The notes under the pieces: generated by a model
What the model was told of the DNA's origin: nothing
Seen by the model: the letters and a program-made list of their open reading frames with translations, nothing else
Databases searched by the model: none
Assembly (NCBI GenBank): GCA_963925895.1
Contig: CAWUVH010000007.1
Span: 186,001 to 250,000 of the forward strand
Source of the DNA: Eutrophovita sp913057845
Lineage (GTDB): Bacteria; Pseudomonadota; Gammaproteobacteria; Burkholderiales; Eutrophovitaceae
Direction: 5' to 3'
DNA length: 64,000 nt
Shown: piece after piece, positions 50,915 through 60,395 of the stretch
Position numbering within the stretch: the stretch's first letter is position 1
Layout of the letters: each line of letters begins with the position of its first letter
Translations under genes and position numbers: made by a program

Positions 50915-50946
50915 TAAAAAAATGCAGGGATTATTCATCCCTGCAT
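50915..50946 (-). terminator. Intrinsic terminator of metY
   Basis: On the minus strand ATGCAGGGA/TCCCTGCAT forms a 9-bp stem with a 7-base loop and is followed by TTTTTTT. It lies 57 bases past the metY stop. On the plus strand it also ends the aldolase-like gene. Confidence 0.85.
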
Positions 50947-51002
50947 CTCACAATATCTTGAGAGGCCTAACCCCTGAGTAGGGCTGGCGCGCGTTAATTC
51001 AG

Positions 51003-52274
51003 TTACGCCGCGCTCAATGCCTGATTCAAGTCTTCTTTCAAGTCATCGATGTGCTCAATACCGACGCATAAACGCACAGTCTGTTCGGTGACCCCTGATT
51101 TGACTAACTCTTCTGGCGACAGCTGGCGGTGAGTAGTTGATGCCGGATGCGTAGCTAGAGAGCGAACGTCTCCGATATTCACAAGGCGTGTGAATAAATT
51201 CAGTGCATCGAGGAATTTGGCGCCAGCTTCGCGACCACCTTTTAGTCCAAATGTGAGTAGTCCTGATGCTTTCCCTCCCATATATTTTTTGACTAGTGCG
51301 TGGTCGGGATGGTCGCTCAATCCTGCATAATTGACCCACTCTACTTTGTCATTTTTCTGAAGATGTTGTGCGACTGCCAGCGTGTTATCGCAGATTCTGT
51401 CCATGCGTAGCGCAATTGTCTCGATACCTTGTAAGATCAGAAATGCATTGAACGGAGAAATAGCCGCGCCGGTATTGCGTAGCGGCACCACGCGTGCTCG
51501 ACCGATAAAGGCTGCAGCTCCCAAAGCTTCTGTGTAGACCACGCCGTGGTAACTCACGTCAGGTTCATTCAATCGTTTAAAGCGAGTCTTATGTTCAGCC
51601 CATGGAAACTTACCTGAATCAATGATTGCGCCGCCCAAGCTATTACCATGACCACCTAGGTACTTGGTGAGTGACTGTATGACGATGTCTGCGCCATGTT
51701 CTATCGGGCGACAAAGGTATGGACTTGGCACGGTGTTATCGACAATCAACGGCACGCCATGTTTGTGTGCTACGGCTGCTATGGCTTCAATGTCGGTAAC
51801 ATTTCCTTGTGGATTCCCTAGCGATTCTACAAAGATAGCTTTAGTTTTGTCGTCTATGAGTGACTCGAAACTCGCAGGATCTCGATAGTCGGCAAAACGA
51901 GTTTCAATCCCAAATTGAGGGAATGTATGCGCGAAAAGGTTATAGGTTCCGCCGTATAAGGCACTCGATGAGACTATGTTGTCGCCTGTTTCTGCAATGG
52001 TTTGGATGGCATAAGTGATTGCTGATGCACCTGAGGCCACCGCCAGCGCTGCAATGCCTCCCTCAAGGGCTGCGACTCGTTCTTCGAGAACCGATTGGGT
52101 GGGGTTCATTATCCGAGTGTAGATATTGCCTTCTACTTTTAAATCGAATAAATCGGCACCGTGCTGAGCACTGTCAAACGCATAAGCTACTGTTTGGTAA
52201 ATTGGTGGTACAACCGCTTTGGTTACTGGGTCAGGCTTGTAGCCCGCATGAACGGCTAGAGTCTCTAGTTTCAT
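51003..52274 (-). CDS. metY: O-acetylhomoserine sulfhydrylase
   Basis: PLP enzyme making homocysteine from O-acetylhomoserine and sulfide (or cysteine from O-acetylserine). The 423 residues have the MetY pattern METLAVHAG-like start, YTRIMNPTQSVLEERVAALE, SSALYGGTYNLFAHTFP, VESLGNPQGNVTDIEAIA and the Schiff-base lysine K204 in IQSLTKYLGGHGNSLGG. The length of about 425 rather than 400 separates MetY from MetZ and MetB. Divergent from fdxA and the assimilation operon. Transcribed alone. Confidence 0.93.
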   Translation of the reverse strand: MKLETLAVHAGYKPDPVTKAVVPPIYQTVAYAFDSAQHGADLFDLKVEGNIYTRIMNPTQSVLEERVAALEGGIAALAVASGASAITYAIQTIAETGDNIVSSSALYGGTYNLFAHTFPQFGIETRFADYRDPASFESLIDDKTKAIFVESLGNPQGNVTDIEAIAAVAHKHGVPLIVDNTVPSPYLCRPIEHGADIVIQSLTKYLGGHGNSLGGAIIDSGKFPWAEHKTRFKRLNEPDVSYHGVVYTEALGAAAFIGRARVVPLRNTGAAISPFNAFLILQGIETIALRMDRICDNTLAVAQHLQKNDKVEWVNYAGLSDHPDHALVKKYMGGKASGLLTFGLKGGREAGAKFLDALNLFTRLVNIGDVRSLATHPASTTHRQLSPEELVKSGVTEQTVRLCVGIEHIDDLKEDLNQALSAA

Positions 52275-52435
52275 TGAATTTCCTCATCGTGGCAGGGTAA
52301 ACGTCTGATTTTCTTATCTTTCGACTGTTTGATCTAATATTCTTTTGATCTTAGTTTATAACTAAAAAGTTTTAAAGTTTATGACTATATGCTTTTTGAT
52401 AAGGATAGAATCATGCGCCTACCAAGGAGATCCTA

Positions 52436-52762
52436 ATGACCTTTGTTGTGACCGACAATTGCGTTCGATGTAAATACACCGATTGTGTAGAGGTGTGTCC
52501 GGTGGATTGTTTCTATGAAGGTCCAAACTTTATGGTCATAGATCCAGAGGGATGTATCGATTGTGCATTGTGCGAGCCTGAGTGTCCTGCGCAAGCCATT
52601 GTGCCTGACACTGAGCTGCAAGACGATCAAAAAGGATTTTTGGCGTTAAATACTGATCTTTCTAAGATTTGGCCCAACCTCACTGAGAAGAAAGAGCCGC
52701 TTCTGGATGCTTCTTCGTGGGATGGTTTACCAGGCAAAATCAAACATCTTGAGAGCGCTTAA
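52436..52762 (+). CDS. fdxA: 7Fe ferredoxin FdxA
   Basis: A small electron carrier with a 3Fe-4S and a 4Fe-4S cluster. The 108 residues carry CVRCKYTDCVEVCPVDCF and CIDCALCEPECPAQAI. The C-terminal 50 residues are the long tail typical of FdxA from Azotobacter/Pseudomonas-type bacteria. AAGGAG precedes the ATG. Its placement ahead of a CysJ-less sulfite reductase operon and a ferredoxin reductase gene suggests it may be the electron donor. Confidence 0.93.
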   Translation: MTFVVTDNCVRCKYTDCVEVCPVDCFYEGPNFMVIDPEGCIDCALCEPECPAQAIVPDTELQDDQKGFLALNTDLSKIWPNLTEKKEPLLDASSWDGLPGKIKHLESA

Positions 52763-52790
52763 TCTGCCAACAGAATGGTGTTATGCGAAT

Positions 52791-52820
52791 AAAGAATATG
52801 AATATATATTTATATTCTTT
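52791..52820 (+). terminator. AT-rich hairpin after fdxA
   Basis: AAAGAATATGAATA (52791-52804) pairs with TATTTATATTCTTT (52807-52820) with one G-T pair and is followed by TT. The stem is AT-only, so strength is modest. It may reduce readthrough into the permease gene. Confidence 0.5.
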
Positions 52821-52849
52821 TTAAATATATAAAAAATACATCAAAGTAT

Positions 52850-52869
52850 CACCTTTCTTAAAGAAGGTG
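52850..52869 (+). promoter_or_regulatory. Hairpin overlapping the ribosome site of the TauE-like gene
   Basis: CACCTT (52850-52855) and AAGGTG (52864-52869) pair in a 20-base element that covers the Shine-Dalgarno AAGGTGG just before ATG 52875. The stem would hide the ribosome site, so translation may be controlled. No known riboswitch is visible. Confidence 0.4.
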
Positions 52870-52874
52870 GGTAG

Positions 52875-53654
52875 ATGGAGTTAGCTTTCGTCATAAGTGG
52901 TTTGCTTGTCGGCTTTGTGATCGGCCTGTCTGGCGTGGGTGGCGGATCATTGATGACACCGCTTCTTGTCATGGGTTTTGGCATACCTCCCGCAACTGCG
53001 GTCGGGACGGATCTGCTCTACGCTGGTCTAACTAAGGCCAGTTGCACAATTTTCCGGGGCAAACTCGGATCAATAAACTGGAAAGTGGCAGTTATTTTGG
53101 CCTTGGGTAGTGTCCCAGCCGCAATCTTTACTTCTATCTATTTTTTGTCGCCGACTACGCTTAGCAATGAGACCGCTCAGTTGATTACCCGCATGCTAGG
53201 CGTGATGCTCTGTGTTACGGCGCTCTCACTTATTTTTAGAAAACAATTGCAATCAGTATCCAAGCGTGTCTTTCGTGTGGGCGCTAAGACACAAAGGACC
53301 CGCATCATGATTGCGACGCTAACTTTGGGGGCAGTTCTCGGGATTTTGGTCACGCTTACCTCTGTTGGTGCTGGTGCGATTGGCTTCACTGCACTTTTGG
53401 TGTTGTATCCGCAGCTGCCGACTAATCATTTGGTCGGCACGGACATCATGCATGCAGTTCCACTCACCCTTATAGCTGGTTTAAGTCATGCGGTGTCAGG
53501 ATCAGTAGATTATCAGCTGTTGTTTGCATTGCTGATCGGTTCTATTCCGGGTGTGATTTTAGGCAGTTTAGTAGCACATAAAATTCCTGAGACATTGTTG
53601 CAATGGGTTCTTGGCACGGTCTTACTTCTAGTTGGCTTAAAACTTCTTATCTGA
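52875..53654 (+). CDS. TauE/SafE family membrane permease (putative sulfite exporter)
   Basis: An inner-membrane protein of 259 residues with eight hydrophobic segments and two TauE repeats: GFVIGLSGVGGGSLMTPLLV, GTDLLYAGLTK, then GILVTLTSVGAGAIGFTALLVL and VGTDIMHAVPL. TauE-type proteins export organosulfonates, sulfite or other anions. Position just before cysI suggests it may manage sulfite or sulfate in this pathway. Its 3' end is followed by cysI after 14 bases, so it is in the operon. Confidence 0.85.
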   Translation: MELAFVISGLLVGFVIGLSGVGGGSLMTPLLVMGFGIPPATAVGTDLLYAGLTKASCTIFRGKLGSINWKVAVILALGSVPAAIFTSIYFLSPTTLSNETAQLITRMLGVMLCVTALSLIFRKQLQSVSKRVFRVGAKTQRTRIMIATLTLGAVLGILVTLTSVGAGAIGFTALLVLYPQLPTNHLVGTDIMHAVPLTLIAGLSHAVSGSVDYQLLFALLIGSIPGVILGSLVAHKIPETLLQWVLGTVLLLVGLKLLI

Positions 53655-53668
53655 GTATTGAGAGAAAA

Positions 53669-55324
53669 ATGTACATCTACGGTGAAAGTGATCAAAAATT
53701 AGTTGAGCAAAGAGTTACGCAATTTAGAGATCAAACAACTAGATTTCTGGAGGGTTCGTTATCTGAGGATGAATTCCGTCCATTGCGTTTAAAAAATGGG
53801 CTCTATATCCAAAAGCATGCACCAATGCTTCGTGTGGCGATACCGTATGGGCTACTATCCTCTGGACAGTTGCGGTCCCTAGCGGATATCTCGCGCACGT
53901 TTGATCGAGGCTACGGACATTTCACGACTCGTCAAAATATTCAATTTAATTGGTTAGCTCTGGAGAGTGTCCCTGATGTTTTAGACGAATTATCTAAAGT
54001 TGGGATGCATGCAATCCAGACAAGTGGAAACTGTATTCGTAATGTGACCAGCGATGAATTTGCTGGTTTAGCTCCTGACGAGATTGTTGATCCGTTGGTT
54101 TGGTGTGAAGTCATACGCCAGTGGTCAACGCTGCACCCGGAGTTTGGATATTTGCCTAGGAAATTTAAGATTGCTGTCAGTGGCGCTGAGACCGATCGGG
54201 CAGCAATTAAAGTCCACGATATTGGTGTCCTCGCTGTAAAAAATGAAAGTGAAGAAGTCGGATTCTCTATCTATGTTGGAGGTGGTTTAGGCCGGACTCC
54301 GATTGTGGGTCAAGAAATCCGTTCATTTTTAAAGTGGAACGACTTGTTGACGTATCTTGATGCTGTCCTACGCGTCTACAATCGTTATGGACGACGCGAT
54401 AACAAATATAAAGCTCGAATTAAAATCCTTGTCAAGGAGATGGGTCTTGAGCAGTTTAAGGCTGAAGTTGAAGCGGAGTGGGCCTTTCTCGAAGGGAAGG
54501 TTGGGACGCTGAGTCAAGAGGATGTTTCAAGAATTGAACGTAGATTTGTAAAACATAATTTTGAGGAGCTTTCAGCAGTCAGTGAGGAAGACCTTTTGTC
54601 GTCGCTGCCCCAGGATTTTAAAAACTGGTGTCGAAGGAACGTATCGCAACATCGAATTCCGGGATATTCAGCAGCGGTTATCTCGCTTAAAAAATCTGGA
54701 GCAGCTCCCGGTGATGCGACAGATGTGCAGATGGAAGCTGTGGCTCAGTTGGCTGACGAATTTAGTTTTGGTGAGCTTCGTGTCACACACAGCCAAAACC
54801 TCGTTCTGCCTCACGTGAAAACTACAGAATTATTTAATGTCTTCGAGAAGCTAAAGGATTACGGACTAGAAACATCTAATATCGGGCTTCTGACTGACAT
54901 CATTGCATGTCCCGGAGGTGATTTTTGTTCCCTAGCAAATGCGGTATCCATCCCGGTTGCGAATGCGATTCAGGAGAGATTTGATTCGCTCGATTATTTG
55001 CATGATATCGGTGAACTTGCTTTGAATATTTCAGGGTGCATGAACGCGTGTGGTCACCACCATGTCGGAAATATTGGGATTCTGGGCGTCGATAAAAACG
55101 GTGAGGAGTGGTATCAAATTGCGATTGGCGGTCAACAGGGGTTAAGAGCGGAAATCGGAAAAGTAATCGGAAAGTCTTTTCCTCGAGACGAAGTGCCTGA
55201 AGTCATTGAAAAATTGGTGAACGTTTATATTCGACAACGAGAATCATCGGATGAAACTTTTGCTCAAGTCGTTAGCCGGATTAGCTTGAGCCCCTTTAAA
55301 GCAGAGGTTTATGGTGCACATTAA
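53669..55324 (+). CDS. cysI: Sulfite reductase hemoprotein (CysI-type)
   Basis: Reduces sulfite to sulfide with sirohaem and a 4Fe-4S cluster. The 551 residues have FTTRQNIQFNWL and RPLRLKNGLYIQKH in the first half, and the cluster/sirohaem ligands C414, C420 (CPGGDFC) and C457, C461 (CMNAC) in the second. The true start is ATG 53669 (GAGAGAAAA before it); the frame is open 22 codons upstream inside the permease gene. No flavoprotein partner CysJ is present; FdxA and an FNR gene are in the locus. Confidence 0.93.
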   Translation: MYIYGESDQKLVEQRVTQFRDQTTRFLEGSLSEDEFRPLRLKNGLYIQKHAPMLRVAIPYGLLSSGQLRSLADISRTFDRGYGHFTTRQNIQFNWLALESVPDVLDELSKVGMHAIQTSGNCIRNVTSDEFAGLAPDEIVDPLVWCEVIRQWSTLHPEFGYLPRKFKIAVSGAETDRAAIKVHDIGVLAVKNESEEVGFSIYVGGGLGRTPIVGQEIRSFLKWNDLLTYLDAVLRVYNRYGRRDNKYKARIKILVKEMGLEQFKAEVEAEWAFLEGKVGTLSQEDVSRIERRFVKHNFEELSAVSEEDLLSSLPQDFKNWCRRNVSQHRIPGYSAAVISLKKSGAAPGDATDVQMEAVAQLADEFSFGELRVTHSQNLVLPHVKTTELFNVFEKLKDYGLETSNIGLLTDIIACPGGDFCSLANAVSIPVANAIQERFDSLDYLHDIGELALNISGCMNACGHHHVGNIGILGVDKNGEEWYQIAIGGQQGLRAEIGKVIGKSFPRDEVPEVIEKLVNVYIRQRESSDETFAQVVSRISLSPFKAEVYGAH

Positions 55325-55799
55325 AAATCGACAGCTTACGGAAGGTACCTGGAAGCTGATTCAAGACTCAGAAGACTCTCGGGATGGGAGCTATTTACTG
55401 CTGCCGTTATCTGAGTGGATTGATGCTTATGGAGAAGGCTCGCTTGCACCTTCAAATGTTGGCGCTTGGATCGATGTTAATTTCGAACTGATGGACTTAC
55501 CTACTATTCCAAATGTGTTAGGCATTCACTTTGAACAGTTTACTGATGGGCGTGGCTATTCCCTTGCTAGGTTGGTCAGAGAGCGTTTTGAATTTCAGGG
55601 AGATCTCATTGCCATAGGCGATATCCTGAGAGATCAGTTACGAGATCTTGAGAGGTGTGGGTTTAATGTGTTTGTAATGCGGCCCGATCAGGACGTATCC
55701 GAGTCACTTAAAGCCTTTGATGAATTTGATGTTTCTTATCAAAAGGTTTCGAGTGCATATAAGATCGTTTCTAATCCTATAAAGATAGGAGCGGATTAG
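55311..55799 (+). CDS. DUF934 protein associated with CysI
   Basis: A 162-residue protein found next to cysI in proteobacteria without cysJ, with unclear function. Conserved parts are LLLPLSEWIDAY, NVLGIHFEQFTDGRGYSLARLVRERFEFQGDLIAIGD and LRDLERCGFNVFVMRP. The gene overlaps cysI by 14 bases. The family is thought to help the ferredoxin-type sulfite reductase, which is inference from gene neighbourhood. Confidence 0.9.
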   Translation: MVHIKNRQLTEGTWKLIQDSEDSRDGSYLLLPLSEWIDAYGEGSLAPSNVGAWIDVNFELMDLPTIPNVLGIHFEQFTDGRGYSLARLVRERFEFQGDLIAIGDILRDQLRDLERCGFNVFVMRPDQDVSESLKAFDEFDVSYQKVSSAYKIVSNPIKIGAD

Positions 55800-56539
55800 T
55801 GGATCTCGCGCAAAAGATTGACATCTCTTTGACGCAGCTTCGCGATGCTAATGAGACGCACCAGCCATCTGCTTTTTCTACCAGTTTGAGCGCCGAAGAC
55901 ATGGTGTTGCTTGATCTCATTGAGCGATCTGAGCTTGATGTGGATGTATTTACACTCGATACCGGTCGTCTGCCTTACGAGACGTATGAGGTTATTGATT
56001 TGGCTCGTCAAAAATACAATCGAGGGATACGGGTGTTGTTTCCTGAGCCGAATGATGTAGAGACTTTCGTCAATCTTCATGGTGTCAACAGTTTCTACGG
56101 GTCAAAAGAGCTTAGGCAGATGTGTTGCCAGATACGTAAAGTAAAACCGCTTAAGCGTGGATTAGAAGGCAAGCAGCTTTGGATTACGGGTCTTCGTTCT
56201 GCTCAATCCTTAGTGACGCGTTCGAACATAGAGGCAATCTCTTGGGATGCTACTTACGGCCTCTATAAGCTAAACCCGATATTGGATTGGAGTACATCTG
56301 AGGTTTTCGAGTATATCGAGAAATACTCTGTACCAATCAGTGGTCTTTATAAACAAGGCTATACCAGTATCGGATGTGCGCCTTGTACCCGGCCGATAAA
56401 AGCCGGCGAGAGCGAAAGAGCGGGTCGTTGGTGGTGGGAAGACTTAAAAAATAAAGAATGTGGTTTGCACGTGGATGCCCAGGGTCGTTTGGTCCGCAGC
56501 TCTGAACGTGATGATGGAGATGAGAGTAATAAGCTATGA
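55799..56539 (+). CDS. cysH: Assimilatory adenylyl-sulfate (APS) reductase
   Basis: Reduces APS to sulfite using thioredoxin. The 246 residues contain the 4Fe-4S cysteines C109, C110 (MCCQIRK), C193 and C196 (CAPCTRP) and the catalytic C221 in KNKECGLH. These cluster cysteines mark an APS reductase rather than a PAPS reductase, so no APS kinase is needed. GTG start at 55799, overlapping the DUF934 stop. Tight operon with cysD. Confidence 0.93.
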   Translation: MDLAQKIDISLTQLRDANETHQPSAFSTSLSAEDMVLLDLIERSELDVDVFTLDTGRLPYETYEVIDLARQKYNRGIRVLFPEPNDVETFVNLHGVNSFYGSKELRQMCCQIRKVKPLKRGLEGKQLWITGLRSAQSLVTRSNIEAISWDATYGLYKLNPILDWSTSEVFEYIEKYSVPISGLYKQGYTSIGCAPCTRPIKAGESERAGRWWWEDLKNKECGLHVDAQGRLVRSSERDDGDESNKL

Positions 56540-57477
56540 GCGCGGTGATTGAAAAAATTGAGATTTATGAGAAAAACAAAACGACTTGGACGCATCTGGA
56601 TGCTCTAGAGTCGGAGGCAATACATATTCTTCGAGAGGTTGCCGCTGAATGTAATAATCCTGCTTTGTTGTTTTCAGGAGGGAAAGATTCAGCAGTGGTA
56701 CTCCACTTGGCTCTTAAAGCATTCTTTCCGGAGACGCTGCCATTGACGCTGCTGCATATCGACACCGAGCATAATTACCAGGAGGTGCTTGATTTTCGTG
56801 ATCGAGTTGTAAAGAGAAACAACTTGAAACTGGTTGTGCGATCCGTGGGAGAGTCAATTAGGCAGGGGCGAGTTCGGTTGCGTTATGAGGGTGAGCCTCG
56901 GAATAAATATCAAACGATTACTTTGCTCGATGCTATTCGTGAACATAACTTCGATGTCTGCATTGGAGGCGCTCGGAGAGACGAAGAGAAGGCGCGCGCT
57001 AAGGAGAGGATATTTTCGTTCCGAGACGAATTTGGTCAGTGGGATCCCAAGAATCAGAGACCCGAGATTTGGAATATATACAACACGAGGGTGGCGGATG
57101 GCGAAAATATTCGAACTTTCCCGATTTCAAATTGGACCGAGTTAGATGTGTGGGAATACATCCAGCGCGAGGAAATTGAACTGCCTGAAATTTATTTCAC
57201 GCATCAACGTGATGTGGTGATAAAGAATAATTTACTCGTACCTGTGACGTCACTCACGCCTGCGAAAGAGGGTGATGAAATAAGTCGTATGAGTGTTCGA
57301 TTTAGAACGGTTGGTGACATTACTTGTACCGCACCTGTTGCATCCACCGCAGCCACTATTGAGGCGATTCTGTTAGAGACGGCTCAAACACAGGTTACGG
57401 AACGGGGGGCTACACGGCTAGACGATCAAACTAGTGAGGCGGCGATGGAACTCAGAAAGAAAGAGGGCTATTTCTGA
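56536..57477 (+). CDS. cysD: Sulfate adenylyltransferase subunit 2
   Basis: ATP sulfurylase small subunit, activating sulfate to APS with CysN. The 313 residues show the PP-loop SGGKDSAVVLHLAL, HIDTEHNYQEVLDFRD, RRDEEKARAKERIFSFRD and TELDVWEYIQREEIELP. It overlaps cysH (ATGA) and cysN by a base, so it is co-transcribed. Length and pattern are standard. Confidence 0.96.
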   Translation: MSAVIEKIEIYEKNKTTWTHLDALESEAIHILREVAAECNNPALLFSGGKDSAVVLHLALKAFFPETLPLTLLHIDTEHNYQEVLDFRDRVVKRNNLKLVVRSVGESIRQGRVRLRYEGEPRNKYQTITLLDAIREHNFDVCIGGARRDEEKARAKERIFSFRDEFGQWDPKNQRPEIWNIYNTRVADGENIRTFPISNWTELDVWEYIQREEIELPEIYFTHQRDVVIKNNLLVPVTSLTPAKEGDEISRMSVRFRTVGDITCTAPVASTAATIEAILLETAQTQVTERGATRLDDQTSEAAMELRKKEGYF

Positions 57478-58772
57478 TGCCAATGAATAATCCAATAAAC
57501 GTTTCGGGCTTACTTCGTTTTATTACGGCGGGTAGTGTCGATGATGGTAAGAGCACCCTCATCGGACGCATGTTATACGACAGTAAAAATTTACAAGTCG
57601 ATCAATTGACCGCGGTGGAGGCTTCTTCAAAAAAGCGTGGTATGAAAGAAGTCGATTTATCGCTTATCACCGATGGTTTGCTGGCAGAACGAGAGCAAGG
57701 AATTACGATTGATGTGGCTTATCGTTATTTTGCAACGCCAGCCAGAAAGTTTATTGTTGGCGACTCTCCCGGGCACTTACAGTACACCCGTAACATGGTC
57801 ACTGCTGCGAGCTCGGCTGATCTGGCAATTGTTCTGATAGATGCTGAAAGTGGTGTGAAGACCCAGACCCGTAGACACCTGTATCTTGTGCATTGGGTGG
57901 GTGTGTCGCATGTGTTATTCGCCGTGAATAAGATGGATAAAGTAGGGTTTTCAGAAGATGTCTATCAAAAAATTGAGCGAGAGTGCGTGGAGCTCGCTCA
58001 TTCAATTGGCTACTCAAAAATTCACTCAATGCCGGTGTCAGCGCTGGATGGAGACAATATTACGTCCAGAGGTGATCGGCTGAGTTGGCATGAGGGACCG
58101 ACGCTTCTTGAGTATCTTGAGCAAGCACCTACTGTTCAAGATTTATTACATTTGCCATTTAGGTTTTCGGTTCAACGTGTGATGCGGCTCAATCGGCAAA
58201 ATATTCAAGTTAATTCCGGATTCGATGGCGCCGATCTCAGAGGCTATCAAGGTCTCGTTGTTTCAGGCGAAGTAAGAGTGGGTGATGAGGTTATCATCAG
58301 CCCTGGTGGGCACCGCGCTCAAATAAACAGTATTTTGGGAGCATCGCGTAGATTAGTAGATTCAGCACTGACTCAGGAGTCAGTAACGTTGTTTTTAGAT
58401 CAAGATTACGATGTGTCTAGGGGTGCCCTATTTACTGATGTGAATAATCCAATGTTGAGTAGTAATGAATTTAACGCAGAGTTGTGTTGGTTTGATGAAG
58501 CGCCATTGGATTTATCACGAACCTACTTAATGAAACAAATGTCAAATGCTACAAGGGTTCGATTGAAGGCAATCAACGAACTTGTGAACGTGGAAACATT
58601 AGAACGTACGTCGGATCATTTGAGTATGTGCATGAACGATATTGGTCAGGTCAGTCTAAAAACACAGACGGCTTTATCGTTCGATAGTTTTAAGCGAAAT
58701 CGTGGTACGGGTGCCTTCATCCTTATTGATGAAGTGAGTAACAGAACAGTAGCCGCAGGAACAATAGAGTGA
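57477..58772 (+). CDS. cysN: Sulfate adenylyltransferase subunit 1 (GTPase)
   Basis: The GTP-hydrolysing subunit of ATP sulfurylase. The 431 residues hold the G1 motif GSVDDGKSTLIGRML, G2 EREQGITIDVAYRYF, G3 DSPGHLQYTRNM, and G4 NKMDKVGF. There is no fused APS kinase (CysC) domain, consistent with APS rather than PAPS reduction by CysH. It is slightly shorter than E. coli CysN (475). Overlaps cysD by one base and the next gene by four. Confidence 0.95.
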   Translation: MPMNNPINVSGLLRFITAGSVDDGKSTLIGRMLYDSKNLQVDQLTAVEASSKKRGMKEVDLSLITDGLLAEREQGITIDVAYRYFATPARKFIVGDSPGHLQYTRNMVTAASSADLAIVLIDAESGVKTQTRRHLYLVHWVGVSHVLFAVNKMDKVGFSEDVYQKIERECVELAHSIGYSKIHSMPVSALDGDNITSRGDRLSWHEGPTLLEYLEQAPTVQDLLHLPFRFSVQRVMRLNRQNIQVNSGFDGADLRGYQGLVVSGEVRVGDEVIISPGGHRAQINSILGASRRLVDSALTQESVTLFLDQDYDVSRGALFTDVNNPMLSSNEFNAELCWFDEAPLDLSRTYLMKQMSNATRVRLKAINELVNVETLERTSDHLSMCMNDIGQVSLKTQTALSFDSFKRNRGTGAFILIDEVSNRTVAAGTIE

Positions 58773-59578
58773 ACCGCGATAAACCAGCAGCTATTCGCGG
58801 AGCGGAAAAGCTAAAAGGTAAGGTCTATATCGTCGGTGCCGGTTCGGGTGCCCTTGATTTGTTGACCGTTAGAGCGCTTCGGTTGCTTGAAGAATGCGAT
58901 GTTGTTTTCTATGATGCTCTCGTTAACCCTGAGATTCTTGAGTGCGCGAAAAAAGCTAAGTTAGTCAGTGTCGGCAAGCGATGTGGTTACGCATCTACCG
59001 CACAACGGTTTATTAACCGAACGTTGGTGGCTGCCGTTGCGAGATACCAGAAAGTGGTGCGGCTAAAGGGTGGGGACCCCATGATGTTTGGACGAGCACA
59101 GGAAGAAATAGATGCTCTGAAAGCAGCTGATATTTCTTTTGAAATTGTCCCTGGAATCAGTGCTGCATTCGCAGCGAGTGCTGATCTTGGGGTTTCGTTA
59201 ACCAAACGAGGTGTGAGCCGTAGCGTAGTTTTTGTTACACCCCGCGTGGGAGATGGTGAGCCCGTGAACGAATGGATACCTCCTGCGTCGGCGGGGGGGA
59301 CGATCGCTGTTTATATGGCGTCTAAACAGGCTGGGTCCATTCAAGATGCCCTTTTACGTTCGGGTTACAAGGGTTCGACGCCCGCAGTATTTGTTGAAAG
59401 TGCTTCGTTTGCAGATCGTCGGATTGTTCCAACAACGTTGGCAGGTATTAAAGCAGCAGCGAAACAGTTGGGGGGAGGACCCTCAATACTTTTAATTGGC
59501 GATGTGTATGAGGACGTTATCGGAGAATCGAGCGCTTCTCTGGTAGCGCAATCGGAACTGATATTGGCGCGCCAGTAA
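58769..59578 (+). CDS. cobA: Uroporphyrinogen-III C-methyltransferase
   Basis: The first step of sirohaem synthesis, making precorrin-2 with SAM. The 269 residues contain VYIVGAGSGALDLLTVRAL, YDALVNPEILECAKKAK, RLKGGDPMMFGRAQEEI, FEIVPGISAAFAASADLG and GTIAVYMA. No dehydrogenase domain is fused, unlike CysG. The GTG start overlaps the cysN stop. Sirohaem is the cofactor of CysI, which explains its place in the operon. Confidence 0.94.
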   Translation: MNRDKPAAIRGAEKLKGKVYIVGAGSGALDLLTVRALRLLEECDVVFYDALVNPEILECAKKAKLVSVGKRCGYASTAQRFINRTLVAAVARYQKVVRLKGGDPMMFGRAQEEIDALKAADISFEIVPGISAAFAASADLGVSLTKRGVSRSVVFVTPRVGDGEPVNEWIPPASAGGTIAVYMASKQAGSIQDALLRSGYKGSTPAVFVESASFADRRIVPTTLAGIKAAAKQLGGGPSILLIGDVYEDVIGESSASLVAQSELILARQ

Positions 59579-59614
59579 ATATTCGATTAATTTTTAAGAT
59601 CACAGGATTACTAA

Positions 59615-60388
59615 ATGAGTCAGGCAGATAAATATACAACTGAGAAAATTATTGAGCTCCAAATTTGGGCTGCTAATCTTTTTAGTTTTAAGTTGACAAG
59701 ATTTTCCGGATACCGGTTCGTGCCCGGACAGTTTTCACGTTTGGGTATTAAAAAAGAAAATGGCGACATTGTTTGGCGCGCTTACTCGATTGTCTCGGCA
59801 AGTTATGATGAACATCTCGAGTTTTTTTCGATTGTTGTGCCTGATGGAGAGTTCACAAGCCGATTGGCTAAGCTCAAAGTGGGTGATGAGGTGTTGGTTG
59901 AAAAGATGAATTATGGATTCCTTACAACAACGCGATTTGAACAGGGTAAGGACCTTTGGATGTTATCGACGGGGACTGGTCTTGCTCCGTTCATCAGTAT
60001 CCTTCACGAGTTGGACACTTGGGAGGCATACGAGAATATTGTTCTTGTCTATAGCGTTCGAGAAGCTAAAGAGTTCGCCTATCTGGATACGATTGAGGGG
60101 TTTAAGACCCACGAGTATTTTTCGGAGTTTTCGGAGAAATTCAGATTCGTTCCAATTGTCACGCGAGAAAAAATACCAGGCAGTTTAAGTGAAAGAATTC
60201 CCACCTTGCTCGAGAGCGGCGTGTTGGAACAAGAGGTTGGTGTAGAGCTTGACCCAGAACGAAGCAGAATAATGATATGTGGTAACCCTGAGATGTGTGA
60301 CGACACGCGCGAGTGGTTTACAAATCATGGGTATGCGGTGAGTCGTCGATCGAAGCCCGGCCACCTTGCGCTCGAAAATCTTTGGTAA
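59615..60388 (+). CDS. fpr: Ferredoxin-NADP reductase
   Basis: FAD enzyme moving electrons between NADPH and ferredoxin. The 257 residues have the FAD motif RAYSIVSASYDEHLEFF, the NADP-binding GTGLAPFISILHELDTWE, and the ending RSKPGHLALENLW characteristic of bacterial FNR (Fpr class). It sits in the sulfite reduction operon and is a good candidate for feeding FdxA, hence CysI, with electrons. Confidence 0.92.
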   Translation: MSQADKYTTEKIIELQIWAANLFSFKLTRFSGYRFVPGQFSRLGIKKENGDIVWRAYSIVSASYDEHLEFFSIVVPDGEFTSRLAKLKVGDEVLVEKMNYGFLTTTRFEQGKDLWMLSTGTGLAPFISILHELDTWEAYENIVLVYSVREAKEFAYLDTIEGFKTHEYFSEFSEKFRFVPIVTREKIPGSLSERIPTLLESGVLEQEVGVELDPERSRIMICGNPEMCDDTREWFTNHGYAVSRRSKPGHLALENLW

Positions 60389-60395
60389 GCCACCC

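Noticed and set aside
52275..52435. SAM riboswitch between metY and fdxA
   Set aside because: The stretch is AT-rich with no conserved core of SAM-I, SAM-II or SAM-IV type and no paired terminator/antiterminator.
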